64,000 nucleotides of DNA from Aspidiotus rigidus (lineage: Eukaryota; Arthropoda; Insecta; Hemiptera; Diaspididae). Below, piece by piece: positions 49,301 to 58,150 of this stretch. Under the pieces are notes generated by a model. It did no database searches and had not been told where the DNA came from. It saw only the letters and a program-made list of their open reading frames with translations. The DNA is taken from positions 3,720,001 to 3,784,000 of the forward strand of contig JAVHKY010000013.1 in assembly GCA_035079385.1 (NCBI GenBank), read 5' to 3'. Positions within the stretch are counted from its first letter, which is position 1. The number at the start of each line of letters is the position of its first letter. Both the position numbers and the translations under genes were made by a program.

Positions 49301-50356
49301 ACCTTTTCAATATCATTCCTCTTCTTGACTTAAGCCTCTTCAATGACCTTTAACTTTTCTCTTTGTTTATTGATTATTCTCTTCATCAAGTCATAGAAGC
49401 TGACAACGTTCTTCAAAATGATAATATCTACCGGTACTCGGGGAAGTTTCAGCAAAAGAACTTGGTCGTCATCCGTATGACAATACTTCGGTTCAATTCG
49501 GTATCATAATTAATCGATATTACGACAAATAAAGTTACCTAATTGCACACTTTAAAATATGGAACGTTTTTCATGATGAAATTCAAGAAGTCATTTTAAT
49601 GAAAATGTGATTAACGATAACGACGCGAAGGTGAAACTCTGACTTCTAATTTTTTAGACTTACAACCGGTAATTCGTTCTCGCAATATAACAATAAAAAA
49701 ATGATCATAAAGTCGGTATACTAATATTATTTTGCAATAGGAGGAAGAACATTAGTACTCGTCACGTACCGTAAATTTCATACCTAACTTTATTTCCAAA
49801 AAGCCATGAAGTCTTAATTTTTTACGAGTGAAAAATGAATCAACGTTTTCGAAATACGTACAGGTAAACAACAGAATTGGTTCCGAGAAAGAAAGCGAGT
49901 AGATTGGGAACAAAGAAAAGAATTCTGTGACAGACGATAAGGAATGATTTTTCAAAATAAACGAGAGCATTTCCAGAAAAACAAAATTCAGAGTACCTGG
50001 TATGCTAAAATTTAATACAGAATTGTACATGTTCACCTCCAGATCACGCAGAGCTATACCAACACTTGGACTTCTTTCTCTTATCTTTCGTTACTTTTAC
50101 TTCTCATCAAATATTTCCTCACCCTTTAGTGGCTAGGTACTAGGTACAAATAATTTCTTGAACTCACTTTGAAAATAAAATGGGATGGTCTGAGAGCTAA
50201 ATACGAATTATTCTGTAAGTGGGCAACCGGCTTCGGCCATACTGCACCGCGGGTTTTAATCGCTTCTGGAGGCAAAGGCACAACACATTGTACACCGTAT
50301 TCGCAACACGTTCTAAAGCACCACAGCACCAATATAATTAACCACGTTTTTCGCAT
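18982..50356 (-). CDS. beta-hexosaminidase, GH20, lysosomal HEXA/HEXB type
   Basis: Hydrolyses terminal beta-linked GlcNAc/GalNAc from glycans, expected in the lysosome or secreted. Eight coding exons on the minus strand (50168-50356, 33210-33429, 32705-32829, 26630-26835, 25626-25741, 25358-25556, 19431-19647, 18982-19344) join in frame to 544 residues, near the ~530-560 usual for HEXA/HEXB. An N-terminal signal peptide ([14 protein letters not shown]) is followed by the GH20b domain with AVWPKP and RRYYYVIFG, then the catalytic barrel. The barrel has [16 protein letters not shown] (substrate Arg195), HWHIVDD at 227-233, [12 protein letters not shown], and the catalytic Asp-Glu pair 345-346 in [13 protein letters not shown] lies at 448-453 and GGEACMWGE at 473-481. 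All key residues are present. Coding DNA is 5% of the span; intron 1 alone is 16.7 kb. Confidence 0.93.
19431..19647 (-). CDS. hexosaminidase exon 7
   Basis: 217 bases, residues 353-424, with [28 protein letters not shown] and VVHIWKGG, all in family order. The donor is CAA|GTAAAT. An 86-base intron follows. Confidence 0.9.
19648..21059. other. hexosaminidase intron 6, first part, no feature recognised
   Basis: AT-rich intron DNA. Short open frames such as those near 20391-20922 have no recognisable family and no splice-site support. Confidence 0.5.
21060..21972. repeat. AACAGG repeat-family cluster, left block
   Basis: Successive modules: GGAACCTGTTTTATGGGGA (21062), AGCAAAGCTCGGAGC (21352), and an AAGCTTAAG-rich stretch (21425-21660). 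GAACGCAGGGAACCTGTTTT follows at 21683, then CTAGATAAAGCTAGTTTAAA, ATATAGTTTGAGAGTC and ATAGAACAGGTTCCCTGTTA at 21951. Its modules recur inverted at 22880-23400, so the two blocks form a foldback around the element at 21973-22738. Confidence 0.7.
21973..22738. mobile_element. MITE-like element with ~100-bp inverted ends and inner TGTGTG arms
   Basis: The left end (AACAGCCTACAATAATAGAG through GTATGGTTGCGTGAGTGAAT) is repeated inverted at 22633-22738. Inside, ATGATACCTGCAGAGAATT and its complement define a second pair at about 22074 and 22356. Within that, CATATTTTGTTGTGTGC pairs with GCACACAACAAAATATG. A second copy of the inner unit follows to 22625. Nested insertion of related MITEs explains the order. 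No coding potential. Confidence 0.65.
22739..24470. repeat. AACAGG repeat-family cluster, right block
   Basis: Another partial copy of the TGTGTG unit (22739-22885) is followed by an inverted version of the left block (22890-23400). It includes TAAAACAGGTTCCCTGCGTT, CTCGTTCAACTTCGTTAAGG and AGCCCCCCATAGAACAGC. Further diverged modules run to 24460, including TTAACAGGGAACCTGTTTTA at 24127 and several GTGACGTCACAATTTGAT words between 23868 and 24380. Confidence 0.65.
24480..25357. other. hexosaminidase intron 6, last part, CTAGG-rich
   Basis: No gene. Between 24940 and 25080 short ACTAGG/CTAGGCT words are repeated; similar runs occur near 37820-37960 and 39060-39260, suggesting a degenerate simple repeat. 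Confidence 0.4.
25358..25556 (-). CDS. hexosaminidase exon 6 (catalytic Asp-Glu)
   Basis: 199 bases from HTLSWGKG to [11 protein letters not shown]. Asp345 and Glu346 are the expected acetamido-positioning and acid/base residues. The donor TG|GTAAGA splits a Trp codon completed by exon 7. Confidence 0.92.
25626..25741 (-). CDS. hexosaminidase exon 5 ([20 protein letters not shown])
   Basis: 116 bases, residues 248-285 with split codons at both ends. It is separated from exon 6 by an intron of only 69 bases that stays open in this frame, so the join can be mistaken for a single exon. Confidence 0.9.
26630..26835 (-). CDS. hexosaminidase exon 4 (barrel start, HWHIVDD)
   Basis: 206 bases, residues 179-246 plus two bases. 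Contains [16 protein letters not shown] and [16 protein letters not shown], nearly invariant in the family. The acceptor is TTTACAG at 26836-26842. Confidence 0.92.
27364..27755. repeat. inverted repeat in hexosaminidase intron 3
   Basis: The left arm contains GAGAGAGCTATAC, GCACGTAACAAATAAAA and ACCAAGAAGCAAAATTTTAG. The right arm holds their complements in reverse order (27617-27752). The centre is about 80 AT-rich bases. Arms of ~140-170 bases, mildly diverged. Confidence 0.7.
28861..29154 (+). mobile_element. non-autonomous hAT element (MITE)
   Basis: 294 bases, starting CAGGGCTGTCCAACC and ending with GGTTGGACAGGCCTA, the imperfect complement. It is flanked by a perfect 8-base duplication GTTTATCG (28853-28860 and 29155-29162). 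The CAGGG start, GTCCAACC end motif, CGGGCCGC words and 8-base duplication are hallmarks of hAT transposons. No transposase, so it depends on an element elsewhere. It sits in the spacer of the long foldback. Confidence 0.88.
29415..29548. repeat. 67-bp perfect tandem duplication
   Basis: The unit starting CATGATTCAAGGAAGACAAA occurs at 29415 and again at 29482, identical over 67 bases. The other foldback arm has one copy (near 28540-28610), so the duplication arose after the arms formed. Confidence 0.9.
30023..30073 (-). other. stem-loop in the LINE 3' UTR
   Basis: TCATGAGAGTTGGGTGGG pairs with CCCCACCCCTCTCATGA around a 16-base loop. It lies ~60 bases from the poly-A tail, where a 3' structure recognised by the element's reverse transcriptase could sit. 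That function is inferred. Confidence 0.6.
30315..32130 (-). pseudogene. R1-clade reverse transcriptase fragment
   Basis: The open frame runs unbroken from the truncation point to 31126. Visible reverse transcriptase blocks are [62 protein letters not shown] and YADD (catalytic, residues 293-296 counted from the Met at 32070). A one-base frame change at about 31126-31133 leads to the frame ending 30876. A TAA at 30873-30875 then interrupts the C-terminal domain, which resumes in the same frame. That domain has [12 protein letters not shown] and the partial zinc-binding CRECHQK. Only two lesions, so this is a fairly young copy. It is not a host gene. Confidence 0.85.
32705..32829 (-). CDS. hexosaminidase exon 3 ([13 protein letters not shown])
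   Basis: 125 bases. Holds the diagnostic [12 protein letters not shown]. The donor AAA|GTAATT was chosen because it gives exactly the family spacing (23 residues) between ETFSQ and PKF in exon 4. Confidence 0.88.
33210..33429 (-). CDS. hexosaminidase exon 2 (GH20b domain)
   Basis: 220 bases encoding residues 64-136 plus one base. Carries [17 protein letters not shown], matching the family's helix before the first barrel strand, and ends at GACGAGCGAT followed by a GTAAGT donor. Confidence 0.88.
33430..34057. other. hexosaminidase intron 1, 3' end, no feature recognised
   Basis: AT-rich intron DNA next to exon 2, with no repeat or open frame I can support. Confidence 0.4.
34058..35270. repeat. 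degenerate GTCGA-rich repeat blocks
   Basis: Short words such as GTCGATTTCAAGT, ATCAACGTCGAT and AAGTCGAC recur at 34058-34235, 34890-34945 and 35050-35270, and again at 38085-38175, in both orientations. The density of GTCGA (half of GTCGAC) is far above the local background. No unit length or ends could be defined. Confidence 0.4.
35724..35807 (+). repeat. 84-bp conserved-loop palindrome, copy C
   Basis: Ends ATTGAGGACC and GGTCGTCAAT, arms with GGCGTCCG/CGGACGCC, and loop CTCAATGTATTTCTTATGGG. Same architecture as copies at 4113 and 7624. Located in hexosaminidase intron 1. Confidence 0.8.
36415..37445 (+). repeat. minisatellite, ~150-230-bp unit, about six copies
   Basis: The core TTAATTTGTGCTTTTTGTGC (or a close variant) starts near 36471, 36620, 36777, 36941, 37168 and 37373. 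Each is followed by CAAAGTT(T/C)CAGAATTTGTG, CTTCCATCCTTCA and CAAAGTTTGGAGGG, then GCTGTAGAAAT and CCCCAAAGTTGATTTGGA. Units differ by G/C homopolymer runs. Open frames here are read-through of the repeat, not genes. Confidence 0.8.
39370..39665. repeat. AACAGG repeat-family copy
   Basis: Closely matches 23040-23320. It has tandem CGAGCTATATATGATA blocks, then TTTAGACTCTCAAACTATA, CTAGCTTTATCTAGGTC and TAAAACAGGTTCCCTGCGTT, and ends in ACTTCGTTAATGAAGCCGTG. Located in hexosaminidase intron 1. Confidence 0.75.
39700..41075. other. hexosaminidase intron 1, no feature recognised
   Basis: No repeat or open frame I can support; composition is ordinary AT-rich intron. Confidence 0.4.
41076..41184 (+). 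repeat. 109-bp direct repeat, left copy
   Basis: Starts TATGCTTACTTCTCGTCACA and ends CCCTATGATTTTGTTT. Identical to 43183-43291 apart from two substitutions. The pair exactly brackets the LINE at 41185-43182, so it is most simply a very long target-site duplication. Confidence 0.88.
41185..43182 (+). mobile_element. RTE-like non-LTR retrotransposon, 5'-truncated
   Basis: 2.0 kb between the two 109-base direct repeats. It encodes the C-terminal half of a LINE polyprotein and ends in AATAAAGGCT followed by an (ATT)n tail at about 43156-43182. Microsatellite-like 3' tails are typical of RTE-type elements. The endonuclease is missing. Located on the plus strand in hexosaminidase intron 1, antisense to that gene. 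Confidence 0.85.
41269..43010 (+). pseudogene. RTE-like reverse transcriptase, frameshifted
   Basis: Consecutive reverse transcriptase blocks occur in several frames: KRAPGHDNI (41645), NYRPP (41830), [19 protein letters not shown] (41923), [12 protein letters not shown] (42202) and [10 protein letters not shown] (42325). In the last, the catalytic FADD has become FAND, removing an active-site Asp. The C-terminal part has [46 protein letters not shown] and [14 protein letters not shown], characteristic of arthropod RTE-like elements. Frame changes near 41550, 41765, 42060 and 43005 confirm it is dead. Confidence 0.85.
43183..43291 (+). repeat. 109-bp direct repeat, right copy
   Basis: Follows the (ATT)n tail directly. 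Differs from 41076-41184 at two positions (C/A and T/G). Beyond position 43291 the two flanks diverge at once. Confidence 0.88.
43540..43745. repeat. diverged AACAGG-family fragment
   Basis: Shows TATATAGCTGGAGAGTC, TTTTTCCAAGTCC, GTGACGTCATCAATCTCG and a poly-T stretch just after. Only partial similarity to the other copies. Confidence 0.4.
44168..44951. repeat. inverted repeat with ~180-bp arms
   Basis: The left arm 44168-44347 and right arm 44763-44951 are reverse complements with moderate divergence. Landmarks are CAACTGCTTGTCTTC, ACGTCACGTTTTTGAGTA and GTACATGAAAATCTAGCTCG, each with its complement on the right. The ~415-base centre has no coding signal. A related core (AAATTGCCGCTGTGGTAAAT) occurs near 58818. 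Confidence 0.75.
45602..45984 (-). mobile_element. GGCTGCTTAGC-ended MITE, copy 2
   Basis: 383 bases, opposite orientation to the copy at 15112. Ends are CCGGGCTGCTTAGCC and GCTAAGCAGCCGTG. A perfect 8-base duplication CTAGTAAC flanks it (45594-45601 and 45985-45992). The paired foldback arm at 46937-46944 has a single GTTACTAG at the same point, which is the empty site. TTAGC/GCTAA-rich interior with no coding. The 8-base duplication points to a hAT-type source. Confidence 0.82.
46060..46630. repeat. 571-bp palindromic element
   Basis: Left half from AGGGTGCGCCAAGATGATGT, right half ending in its diverged complement (ACATCATTTGGACATACCCT). Both halves contain CACTAAATTTGTT-type, ACGAAATTTGTATCTCAAT-like and AAAATGTGCC(G/A)AAAATTGACC stretches in opposite order. 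A single half of the same family lies at 60340-60650. Confidence 0.7.
46681..46850. repeat. CTATCGATAG-type short repeats
   Basis: Several variants of (A)CTATCGATAGT, itself a palindrome, within 170 bases. The same word cluster occurs at 57665-58135. Confidence 0.55.
47244..47525 (-). other. exon-like open frame of unknown identity
   Basis: The minus-strand frame reads [19 protein letters not shown], then [20 protein letters not shown], and TVDGRTR just before a GAG|GTACGG donor-like site (near 47367). A possible acceptor lies just before the first segment. The residue mix looks protein-like, with little low complexity. I do not recognise the family and it has no place in the hexosaminidase. 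It could be a lone exon, a captured gene fragment or chance. Confidence 0.25.
47530..50167. other. hexosaminidase intron 1, 5' part, no gene supported
   Basis: Overlapping open frames at 47946-48287 (both strands) are GC-richer than their surroundings but match nothing I recognise. A diverged retrocopy is possible. The remainder is AT-rich with no clear repeat. Confidence 0.4.
50168..50356 (-). CDS. hexosaminidase exon 1 (signal peptide, start of GH20b)
   Basis: 63 codons from the ATG at 50356-50354, ending in phase 0 at a GTGAGT donor. A hydrophobic core after MRKTW gives a signal peptide. The sequence then shows AVWPKP, where HEXA/HEXB proteins place their WP motif. An upstream in-frame extension lacks a better start. 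Separated from exon 2 by 16.7 kb, so automated gene finders may miss it. Confidence 0.8.
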
Positions 50357-53300
50357 ATTCGGGTAAATCACCTTTGAAAACAAAAATCGTATCTCCGCAT
50401 TTGACGTTATTATAGACGAGAACTGCCTAGCAAAAAAAAAAAAAAAAATTACAAAAACTTCACAAAAATTGATATTCAAGTGCTCGTATGAGTGGTACTT
50501 TCACAATTGTCGTCACGCTTATTTAAGTAACGGAGGGAACACGACCCGCGTCGAAATATGGGTACAGCAATTAAAAATTGTTCATTTTGAAATACGAAAA
50601 AAAAAAAAAAAAAAAAAAAAAAAACGTTCGCGAATGATTCACGGCGTAAAAAGCGTTGGCGTTTACAAAAAATTACCCGAGCCCAAACAGATTAAACACC
50701 GCACCGTTCGATGAAAATTTTTCGAAGAGAGATTTTTTATAGAGGGACGGTATACTTCAATCATATGCGTCGGGACGATACGCCGCGCCGTAAGAATCGT
50801 GTGAACAACCAGGCTAGCGTACGTCGGCTCAACGTCGACCTTTCTAATGCCATGCCAGTTTCTAGACTGGTATTATAAAGCTTGGCGAACAAAACTGAAC
50901 CTGTCTTAGCAAGCAATTCACGTACCACGTGAGAAAATCTTTGGAACAGGTAACGTATTATTGATACGCGTGACCGGGCATTAATCTTGCATAATAATAG
51001 CTTCCGAAAGCGATATTTTTTTCACGCAAATTTGATAAGCAAAGGAGGGTGGGAGAAGGCCAACGTTGACAAGTGCGAATACATTGCTTGCTTTAGTATC
51101 CCTTTTAGAATGGATTTGATTTTCCGCCAATTAAATTTCTCGACAAGGGCGCACTGGATGACATCTAGCTTTGTCAAAAGAAGAACGAAAATTTTAGATT
51201 GATATTCAAATCTATACATAATTAGACCTACTTTCATTCTTATACCGAAACATTTCTCGTTAGAGTCTTAGTCGATTGCATGGTTTGTATATTAGATAAC
51301 TCGTAAGTGTGTGCTACAACTTACACAATTTCTCGTTCAAGCGCCTTCAACAGAAACGAGCCGCAACTTCTTTGCCGTATTGTACGATTTTTTCTAAAAT
51401 GAACTCAGGTGACTTCAACTACATCGTCAACTTTAGGAAGCCTAAAATTTGTCAAAAATGCATCATATAGAATTCGGAGACAATAATGTTAGTAGCGTCG
51501 TAAAAAATTGGACATATTTTCGGGGTTAATACAAACATAAAATGAATGAAAAAGAAGCGAAAAAATAAAAATAATAATTAATTTCTCCATTTACTTGTGC
51601 TGCTGAATGTCTATTACTAAATTCAAGATTCAAGGGAAGGAAATATCTATCATAAAATGACTGAGTATTGTAGAAGAAGAAATTAATCGCGTATTATTGT
51701 ATTAATAGAGCATACTATTTTATGCCAGTGAAAGGCAGCAGCATACACCCAAGAACATACATCTCTGTTTGCACGGTTCGAGCACGGGCGTGAACTCCTT
51801 ATTTAAAACTAAAACTTTCGGCACGGACGCGAAAAAGTAGAAGTACTTATACCTAATACGACGGAGAAATCTCTGTTGTTGCCATGAACATCTCTGAAGA
51901 AACTCATATCGCAGGAGTGCCTTACGTCATCCTCTTCTACATGGTTGTACTTAATCCATAAAATCTGGGAACAAAAATATAAATGATAATAAAGAAAACT
52001 TTACTTATAAGGATAAAATTAGAAACTCTACATCGTGCACTCATCCCCAAAGAAATATTTATCAAAATTTCAGTCAAGGAACTTGACAAAGAATATTCTC
52101 AAGCTAGTTTGTAGCAATCTTGAACAAAATATCTAATGTTTTCGAACATTTAGAAAAATCGTTTGGTTAAGAATAACATCACTTTTCATCCTTTTCCCTT
52201 TCACAAACCCCAGTTTCGTTCTTCAAGTCCGAACGCAAGAACTTCATTCCGTCACTAGTCTGATATTTTGATACCTGTCTGGCAAATATTCAGACCATTG
52301 TTATCGGAGGGGAGAGGGAAAAGAACTTCAAACTACTACTGGAATATCTTCAGGAGAATACATTCAAAGACCATCAAAATGAACAACAAATCGTGGTTTC
52401 GCAAATAAAAATCTCCTTTTCCTGTATCGAGATATCCAAAGTTCACTAATTTGTTCAGGTACGATAGGCTGTTCTTCAAATATTTATAACAAACTTCCCT
52501 TAGAACAAAAAAAAAAAAAAAAAAAAAAATTGAAAAACATTGATTTGAGGGAAACTTGGACGATTTGTTCCTAGTTGGTAGATGAACAAAATCCATCCAT
52601 AAATTCTTAGAAAACTTGACGCTAATGGATTCTCATCTGGTTACTTCTTGAAGAAATTGAAAATTTACGTTACGGCACGTTTTCTCATCCGATGGGTTTT
52701 TCACTTTTTAAAAGATAGCGCTTTTCTAATGGTGTCAGGAGGAAGTACGTGTCAATAACAGCTTAGAACCGTCATAATCTCGAGAACGATTTTTTGCCAC
52801 CAACGTACGTTTTCTCCTCCGCGGTCACAATTCTCAGATTTTCCATACTTCCAAAATTAATTAACTTCCTATTTCTCAACTTGAAGTAGATATTATACGG
52901 CACTATATTACAAAATTTTGACTTTCTCGATGACGATAATCTACTTACTTGAAAATATCCTCGAAAAATGATTCTTCGTACGTTCATGGAGAAAGAAACT
53001 CTTCCATGGCAGTGGGCGTGGTTAAATCCACTTTTAGCCGAATAATCAGGCAACTCTTCATTTCAACTTGATGATAGACATTTTCAAGTACAAAAGGTGA
53101 AAAATGGAAGAAATTACTGCCCCTATATTCAATTACATAGGTACTCTTAAAAAAGATTTAATGATAACTTAAAGTATTAATGAATTCTCCTTACTCGCGA
53201 GTGTATCGTACACTATTCGATACTTCAGATGTACCAAACCCTTCTTATATCCTCTGTTTCATGTATAATTCCTCGCATAACATGTATCTTGGACTCCAAG

Positions 53301-56300
53301 CGCATATTTATCACTTCATTGATACCTGTACTTATCTTGAGCGAAAGAGATCAGAATCCAAGAACGAATCGCCAAACTATAATAGAACAATCGAGAAATA
53401 AACGTTTTTCCATTTTCACAATGGATCAGCATTGGGAGACGACAAACACCAAGCTGCGGGTTTTGCTTTTGAACGGAACTGAAAATACAAAACTCGTAGT
53501 CAGTTATCCGATCGGGTTTTACAAGCGAATTCTAATCAGATTGGTATGGAACTAACCACATGATATTCACTATTACTTAATTTTCGTTGTATCGTTTCTC
53601 AGACATCAGTCATTGTTCGAATTCACAGGAAAAGCGTGCGCAGTTTTGTATCCATTATTAATTTGAAAAATGCATGGAGTTGACATTTCCAACAGAAATA
53701 TACGAGATATCTGGTGTATGACTTGAAGCAAAAATTGAGGAAAAAGTAGGTATAGGTATTAAGAAGAAAAGGTTTAGATGAATAGCATATCATCCGGACA
53801 GTTTATTCAAATATATTACACATTTTATCACAAAAAAAAAAAAAAGACTCGAAAAAATTTTAAAAACATTAAGACTTACGGTATCACATTCAAGTTCTCC
53901 ACAAGGAGTACGCCATGTGTCCAAATTGAACGAACCAGAACCATCAGGAGGATTGTTTCCATTTAGATGCTCATGCTGCTCAATAATAGTTATTTATTAT
54001 GCAAGATTCTAAAGAGAGGGATTTAGTCACGTGTCCGAGTTTTACGAAACGAGCTGTTGGCGAGAGCAGTAAATGGACGAGTGACTTAGGTATCATGAGC
54101 TGGTGGAGCGTGTATAATACAATTTTTTTTTATAAACGTTCAAATTACGTTTGATTTACGGGCAAATTACGTACGTAGGGCATAACCCACAACTTGAACC
54201 CTGTGACTAAACCAGCTAGTTCATCTATCAGAAATGCTGGCTACCTGTAACTAAAACAGATAGTTTACCTACTGATCCGACCCGTGACTAGAAAAGCTTA
54301 CCTATCGAAAACAGGTGACTAATGGCCAGTTTTACCAGTACGTATTAAAAAAATACTAGTAATATACCTGTAACTTACGTATCGTCATCATTGCTGGGCC
54401 ACTTTCGAACTAAATGAGTATCAAATTTATTGTACCACAAGGAACTTTCTCTTTGCCGCATCATCACAAATTGAGCGTATACCAACCGATGACAATTTGA
54501 TAGCTATTGCAGTACCTATAACTTCAGTCCAAGTCACTGTAAATGGTTTATCCTCTGACCTCTATACCACAGAAAATGAGTTGGGCATAATTATTTCAAA
54601 GTAGAATACTGTGAACTATTTGTACTATATCTATAAATAAAGGTGTAATATTTAGAAATAAACTTTCCTCTCTCTCCCCTTCAAAAAAACGTATTACCAA
54701 CAAGAAGTCCGTCACCTTTCATTTTGAGTACGGCGAATCTCAGCCTGCTGACAAATCACGATCGTCTGACAAATCTATACCGTTCCAACGCTATATAATC
54801 GATTGGAGCTCATTAGTCATCATAAACCATCAGATACATTTAGGTATCAAAAATTCCATGATACCTGTAGGATGACATCAAGAAAAAGCAAAATTCAAAT
54901 TACTATATATCAATAATGACGATTCTGTTCAAATGTCATACGGGCTATATCCCTCTCAGGCAAGGACTATACCTCAAAGTATAGAAGGTAGAAACGTCCA
55001 AAATGGCGTTCCGTGCTCCAAGTGGTATTCAGAAACTGCATTTTTCTCAACTTGAATCTTCTAGAGAGATCTTCTCATGCACGGTCGCAATCCCATTATT
55101 GCGATCAAATTTGATCCTGCTTTGATCTAATTCAGGAACTGAGGAACCGCTTCAGAGATCTTCATATTGAAATCTAAGATGGTAGTTTCATGAGTTGGAA
55201 AATTTGAATATGTTAAATTAGACTTTACAGTTCATAACTCAGTCTTTAGTCTTTACAATCAATGCTTCTCACAGGTTCAGCACAGGATCACTTGATCACC
55301 TGTTCATCATCAAGGACTGAGTTCCAATTCCAAGGCCCTTTTGAACAATCAGAGCAGGCTGACCTGGGGCTGACTGCAGTGTTTCCACACGAGAAGGTTG
55401 AAAATTTGTATGACCACAATAAAATTTGCATCCGTGTGAAAAATCCGTATCGGACTCCAGAACGAAATGAACAGGAAACTGGCTTTGGAGCGACATCCGA
55501 ATTTTCATTGAAAATTCCGTTTTTTCAACGAAAGCTGTATGAAAATAATCCGTATTAATCCAGAATATAAATCCGTAAGTGTGGGAAATGGGAATACTGC
55601 AAGGCGTTTAAAAAGAGGTGAGATGTGCTCAGCTCAATGTAAACAACAACGCGCTACATCAGCTGATCTCCATTTTTGAAACAATGTAAAAACGGAACCG
55701 TGTGACGTCACTCGGTTCCGCGTCCCATGTATTTTTGAATGTGCATGCGGGTTGCGTTTTGCTTACAATCAAACTGAGCGCACCTCTTTTCAAACACCTT
55801 GGGACTGGGCCTGATTGAAATATTATGACGTCATTGACTTTCATTCCATACCTAGTCCTTAATTCTACTTTCCTTAGCCCTCCAGCAGACAGCTACAACC
55901 ATGGTACCGTACGGCTACAACAGATCCCAGGACCCTGGCTAGCTAGAAAGAAACCACGAAAGAAACACAAGAATCAACAATTAGGATAAGAAGTTCTACT
56001 GTATTTTCTAGGCCCTAGTTAGAGTATGCTCTACCTAGTCACTCACACACAGAAAATACACGTGTATTACACAAAATGGTGTGTTGCGGGTAGGGATTTT
56101 TGCCCACAGATAACATATCGAATAATGCACAAAATGATTAGGAACGTGGTGTAATTTATTCTTGAAGAGTTGAAGTTGAGGAAAATACGGCTAATTAGTT
56201 GACAGATCGCGAAATATATTCTGAATGATCTTCAGGAAACGTTTGAACTTACGTCTGAAGGGGCCATCTTTGAATGTTTAATTAATGAACAAAATTAGTT

Positions 56301-56620
56301 CGTGTGACCGTGAACCAATTAGCCGTATTTTTCCAAGTTTTGTCTACATAAATACGAAGTTTGAAGCACTTCATGCTTTATTTAATCAGTTATCTCGGGG
56401 TTATAGTACTTACCTACGTCAAAATTGTGTCGCATGTTCAAAGTTCATTTTAAGACAATTACTAGAGATAGAGATAATATTAATCAGAGTATTCATCATA
56501 CGTGAAACAAAGCTTTCATTTCTTTTTCTTAGAGTGTAATTTCTTCCTGTTACTCGATGAACACTAGTCGTAGCGTAAGACCAATTGTAGTAGTCAGGAG
56601 CATTGCAGCCATATCATACA
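50357..56620. other. upstream of hexosaminidase and intergenic DNA
   Basis: Should include the hexosaminidase promoter and 5' UTR just above 50356, but I see no clear TATA box or initiator. A-homopolymers lie at about 50597-50624 and 52507-52529. Open frames throughout (e.g. 53180-53555, 55262-55558) lack family similarity and splice logic. Confidence 0.5.
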
Positions 56621-56629
56621 GCTTAGACT

Positions 56630-56870
56630 TTCAGCTTAATCTTAGAACCTTGAAAAATACAACTTTGGCTTTGGCTTTTGGCTCTGGAAATACCTAAAAA
56701 ATACAGCTGACTTTCGGCTTTTGGCGGCTTTTTTGATGAAACACTCCGGCTTTTGACTTAAACTTACGACCTTGAAAAATATAGCTTCGGCTTTGGCTTT
56801 CAGCTTGGAAAAAATATGAATAATACAGCTGGCTTTCGGCTTTTGGCTGGCTGCAATGCTCTGGTAGTAG
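56630..56870. repeat. two-copy tandem repeat, ~120-bp unit, GGCTTT-rich
   Basis: The run CTTGAAAAATA then GGCTTTGGCTTT then ATACAGCTG(A/G)CTTTCGGCTTTTGG occurs at about 56650-56740 and again at 56770-56860. Related GGCTTT/CTTTCAGCTAG words occur near 43820-44060. Confidence 0.6.
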
Positions 56871-57249
56871 TGCGTTATCACACGATCCACACGCTCTGCC
56901 GTACAAAGTGAGATTCGACGTATATAGGAAATACAAATCTATGAAAATGGATCTTCTGGCGGATTTATGTACAAGTGTGCGCGTGTGTGCTCCATCTGTG
57001 AAATCAATCGAAAGTGGATATATGTCCTATTTCTTTGTCGGCAAATAGGACGTACATCCACTTACGTGAATATTAGTAAATATCTCTACAACTAATGCCG
57101 TTAACAAAAATTTGAAACGACCATCGAATTCTTAGATAAAAATATTAGAAATCGTGAAATCTGCAGGATTGTAGAATAATTTTTTCGTTCTTTTTGAAAG
57201 CAATATATCATTCTCCGAATCGTTGTTTTGGATAATACGTCCATCCAGG

Positions 57250-57556
57250 TATGCGCAGCCAATCAGCATTGACTTAAACTTCAGCGTTTGGCTGACAGCT
57301 AATACCAATAAATTCATTAGCTGGATCTTAGCTTTTTCAAAATGGGTTAAAATAATAGCTTAAAACCCGTGCTTAAAACTTAAACTTAATTATAATGGCT
57401 TAATTTTACCTGCAACCAATCAATACTTTCTAATGGCTGGCTATTGGCTGAAAAGCTGATGTCTCAAAATTCATTGACTGTCTTTTAGCTTTCTTAGAAA
57501 TTGTCAAAACAAGAGCTTAAGCTTAAACTTAAGCCAATAACGGCTTTAGCTGCGCA
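57250..57556. repeat. possible MITE with ATGCGCAGC ends
   Basis: Begins ATGCGCAGCCAATCAGC and ends TTTAGCTGCGCAT. The interior is built of TAATGGCT, TTAGCTT and CTTAAGCTTAAAC words. It resembles the GGCTGC MITEs in composition. No duplication was detected at the ends. Confidence 0.45.
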
Positions 57557-57664
57557 TCCCCGCGTCCATCTCACTTTGTAGTACAGCAGCGCTCGCACCA
57601 ATTGTTCAAAAAATACAATTTGGGCCGGCCATCCGCTAGGATCGCTAATTACGCGTGTGGTTTG

Positions 57665-58135
57665 TTAAGATGGGCAAAAACCAATAGCTTAAAACTACCG
57701 ATAGTTCGATAGTCTTCCTCCTGACACTATCACTGTTATTTATTAGGTAGTTTTCCGGAAAACTATCGTTAGTATCGATAGGTATAATTCCATTTCATCC
57801 ATTTAGGAAATGGCAGTGGTGCGCTAGTGTTCAGAAAAAAAAACCACTCATGCTTTTCCTCTGTCATTTCCAATTTTTATACTCTACACAATTTTTTCTT
57901 ATTTCTTAGTCCATTTAAAGTTTACTTAATATTTTTCTTCTTTCATCAATTTTTCTCACTTCAAGAAGGAAAAAGTAGTAACATATAATATGACAGAATT
58001 TGTTGAAAAATACATACTACCGGTAGAGACAATAGCGCCGATAGTTTTCCAGTTACCAATACTATTGGTAATATCGATAGCTCAGAAGGAAAACTATTGG
58101 TAGTATCAATAGTACTACCGATAGTGCCCAAAGGT
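57665..58135. repeat. CTATCGATAG / CTACCGATAG short-repeat cluster
   Basis: Variants of ACTACCGATAGTTC, GTAGTATCAATAGTA and ATATCGATAGC are scattered over 470 bases in both orientations, as at 46681-46850. No fixed period. Confidence 0.5.
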
Positions 58136-58150
58136 GGTATTTTTGCCAAA

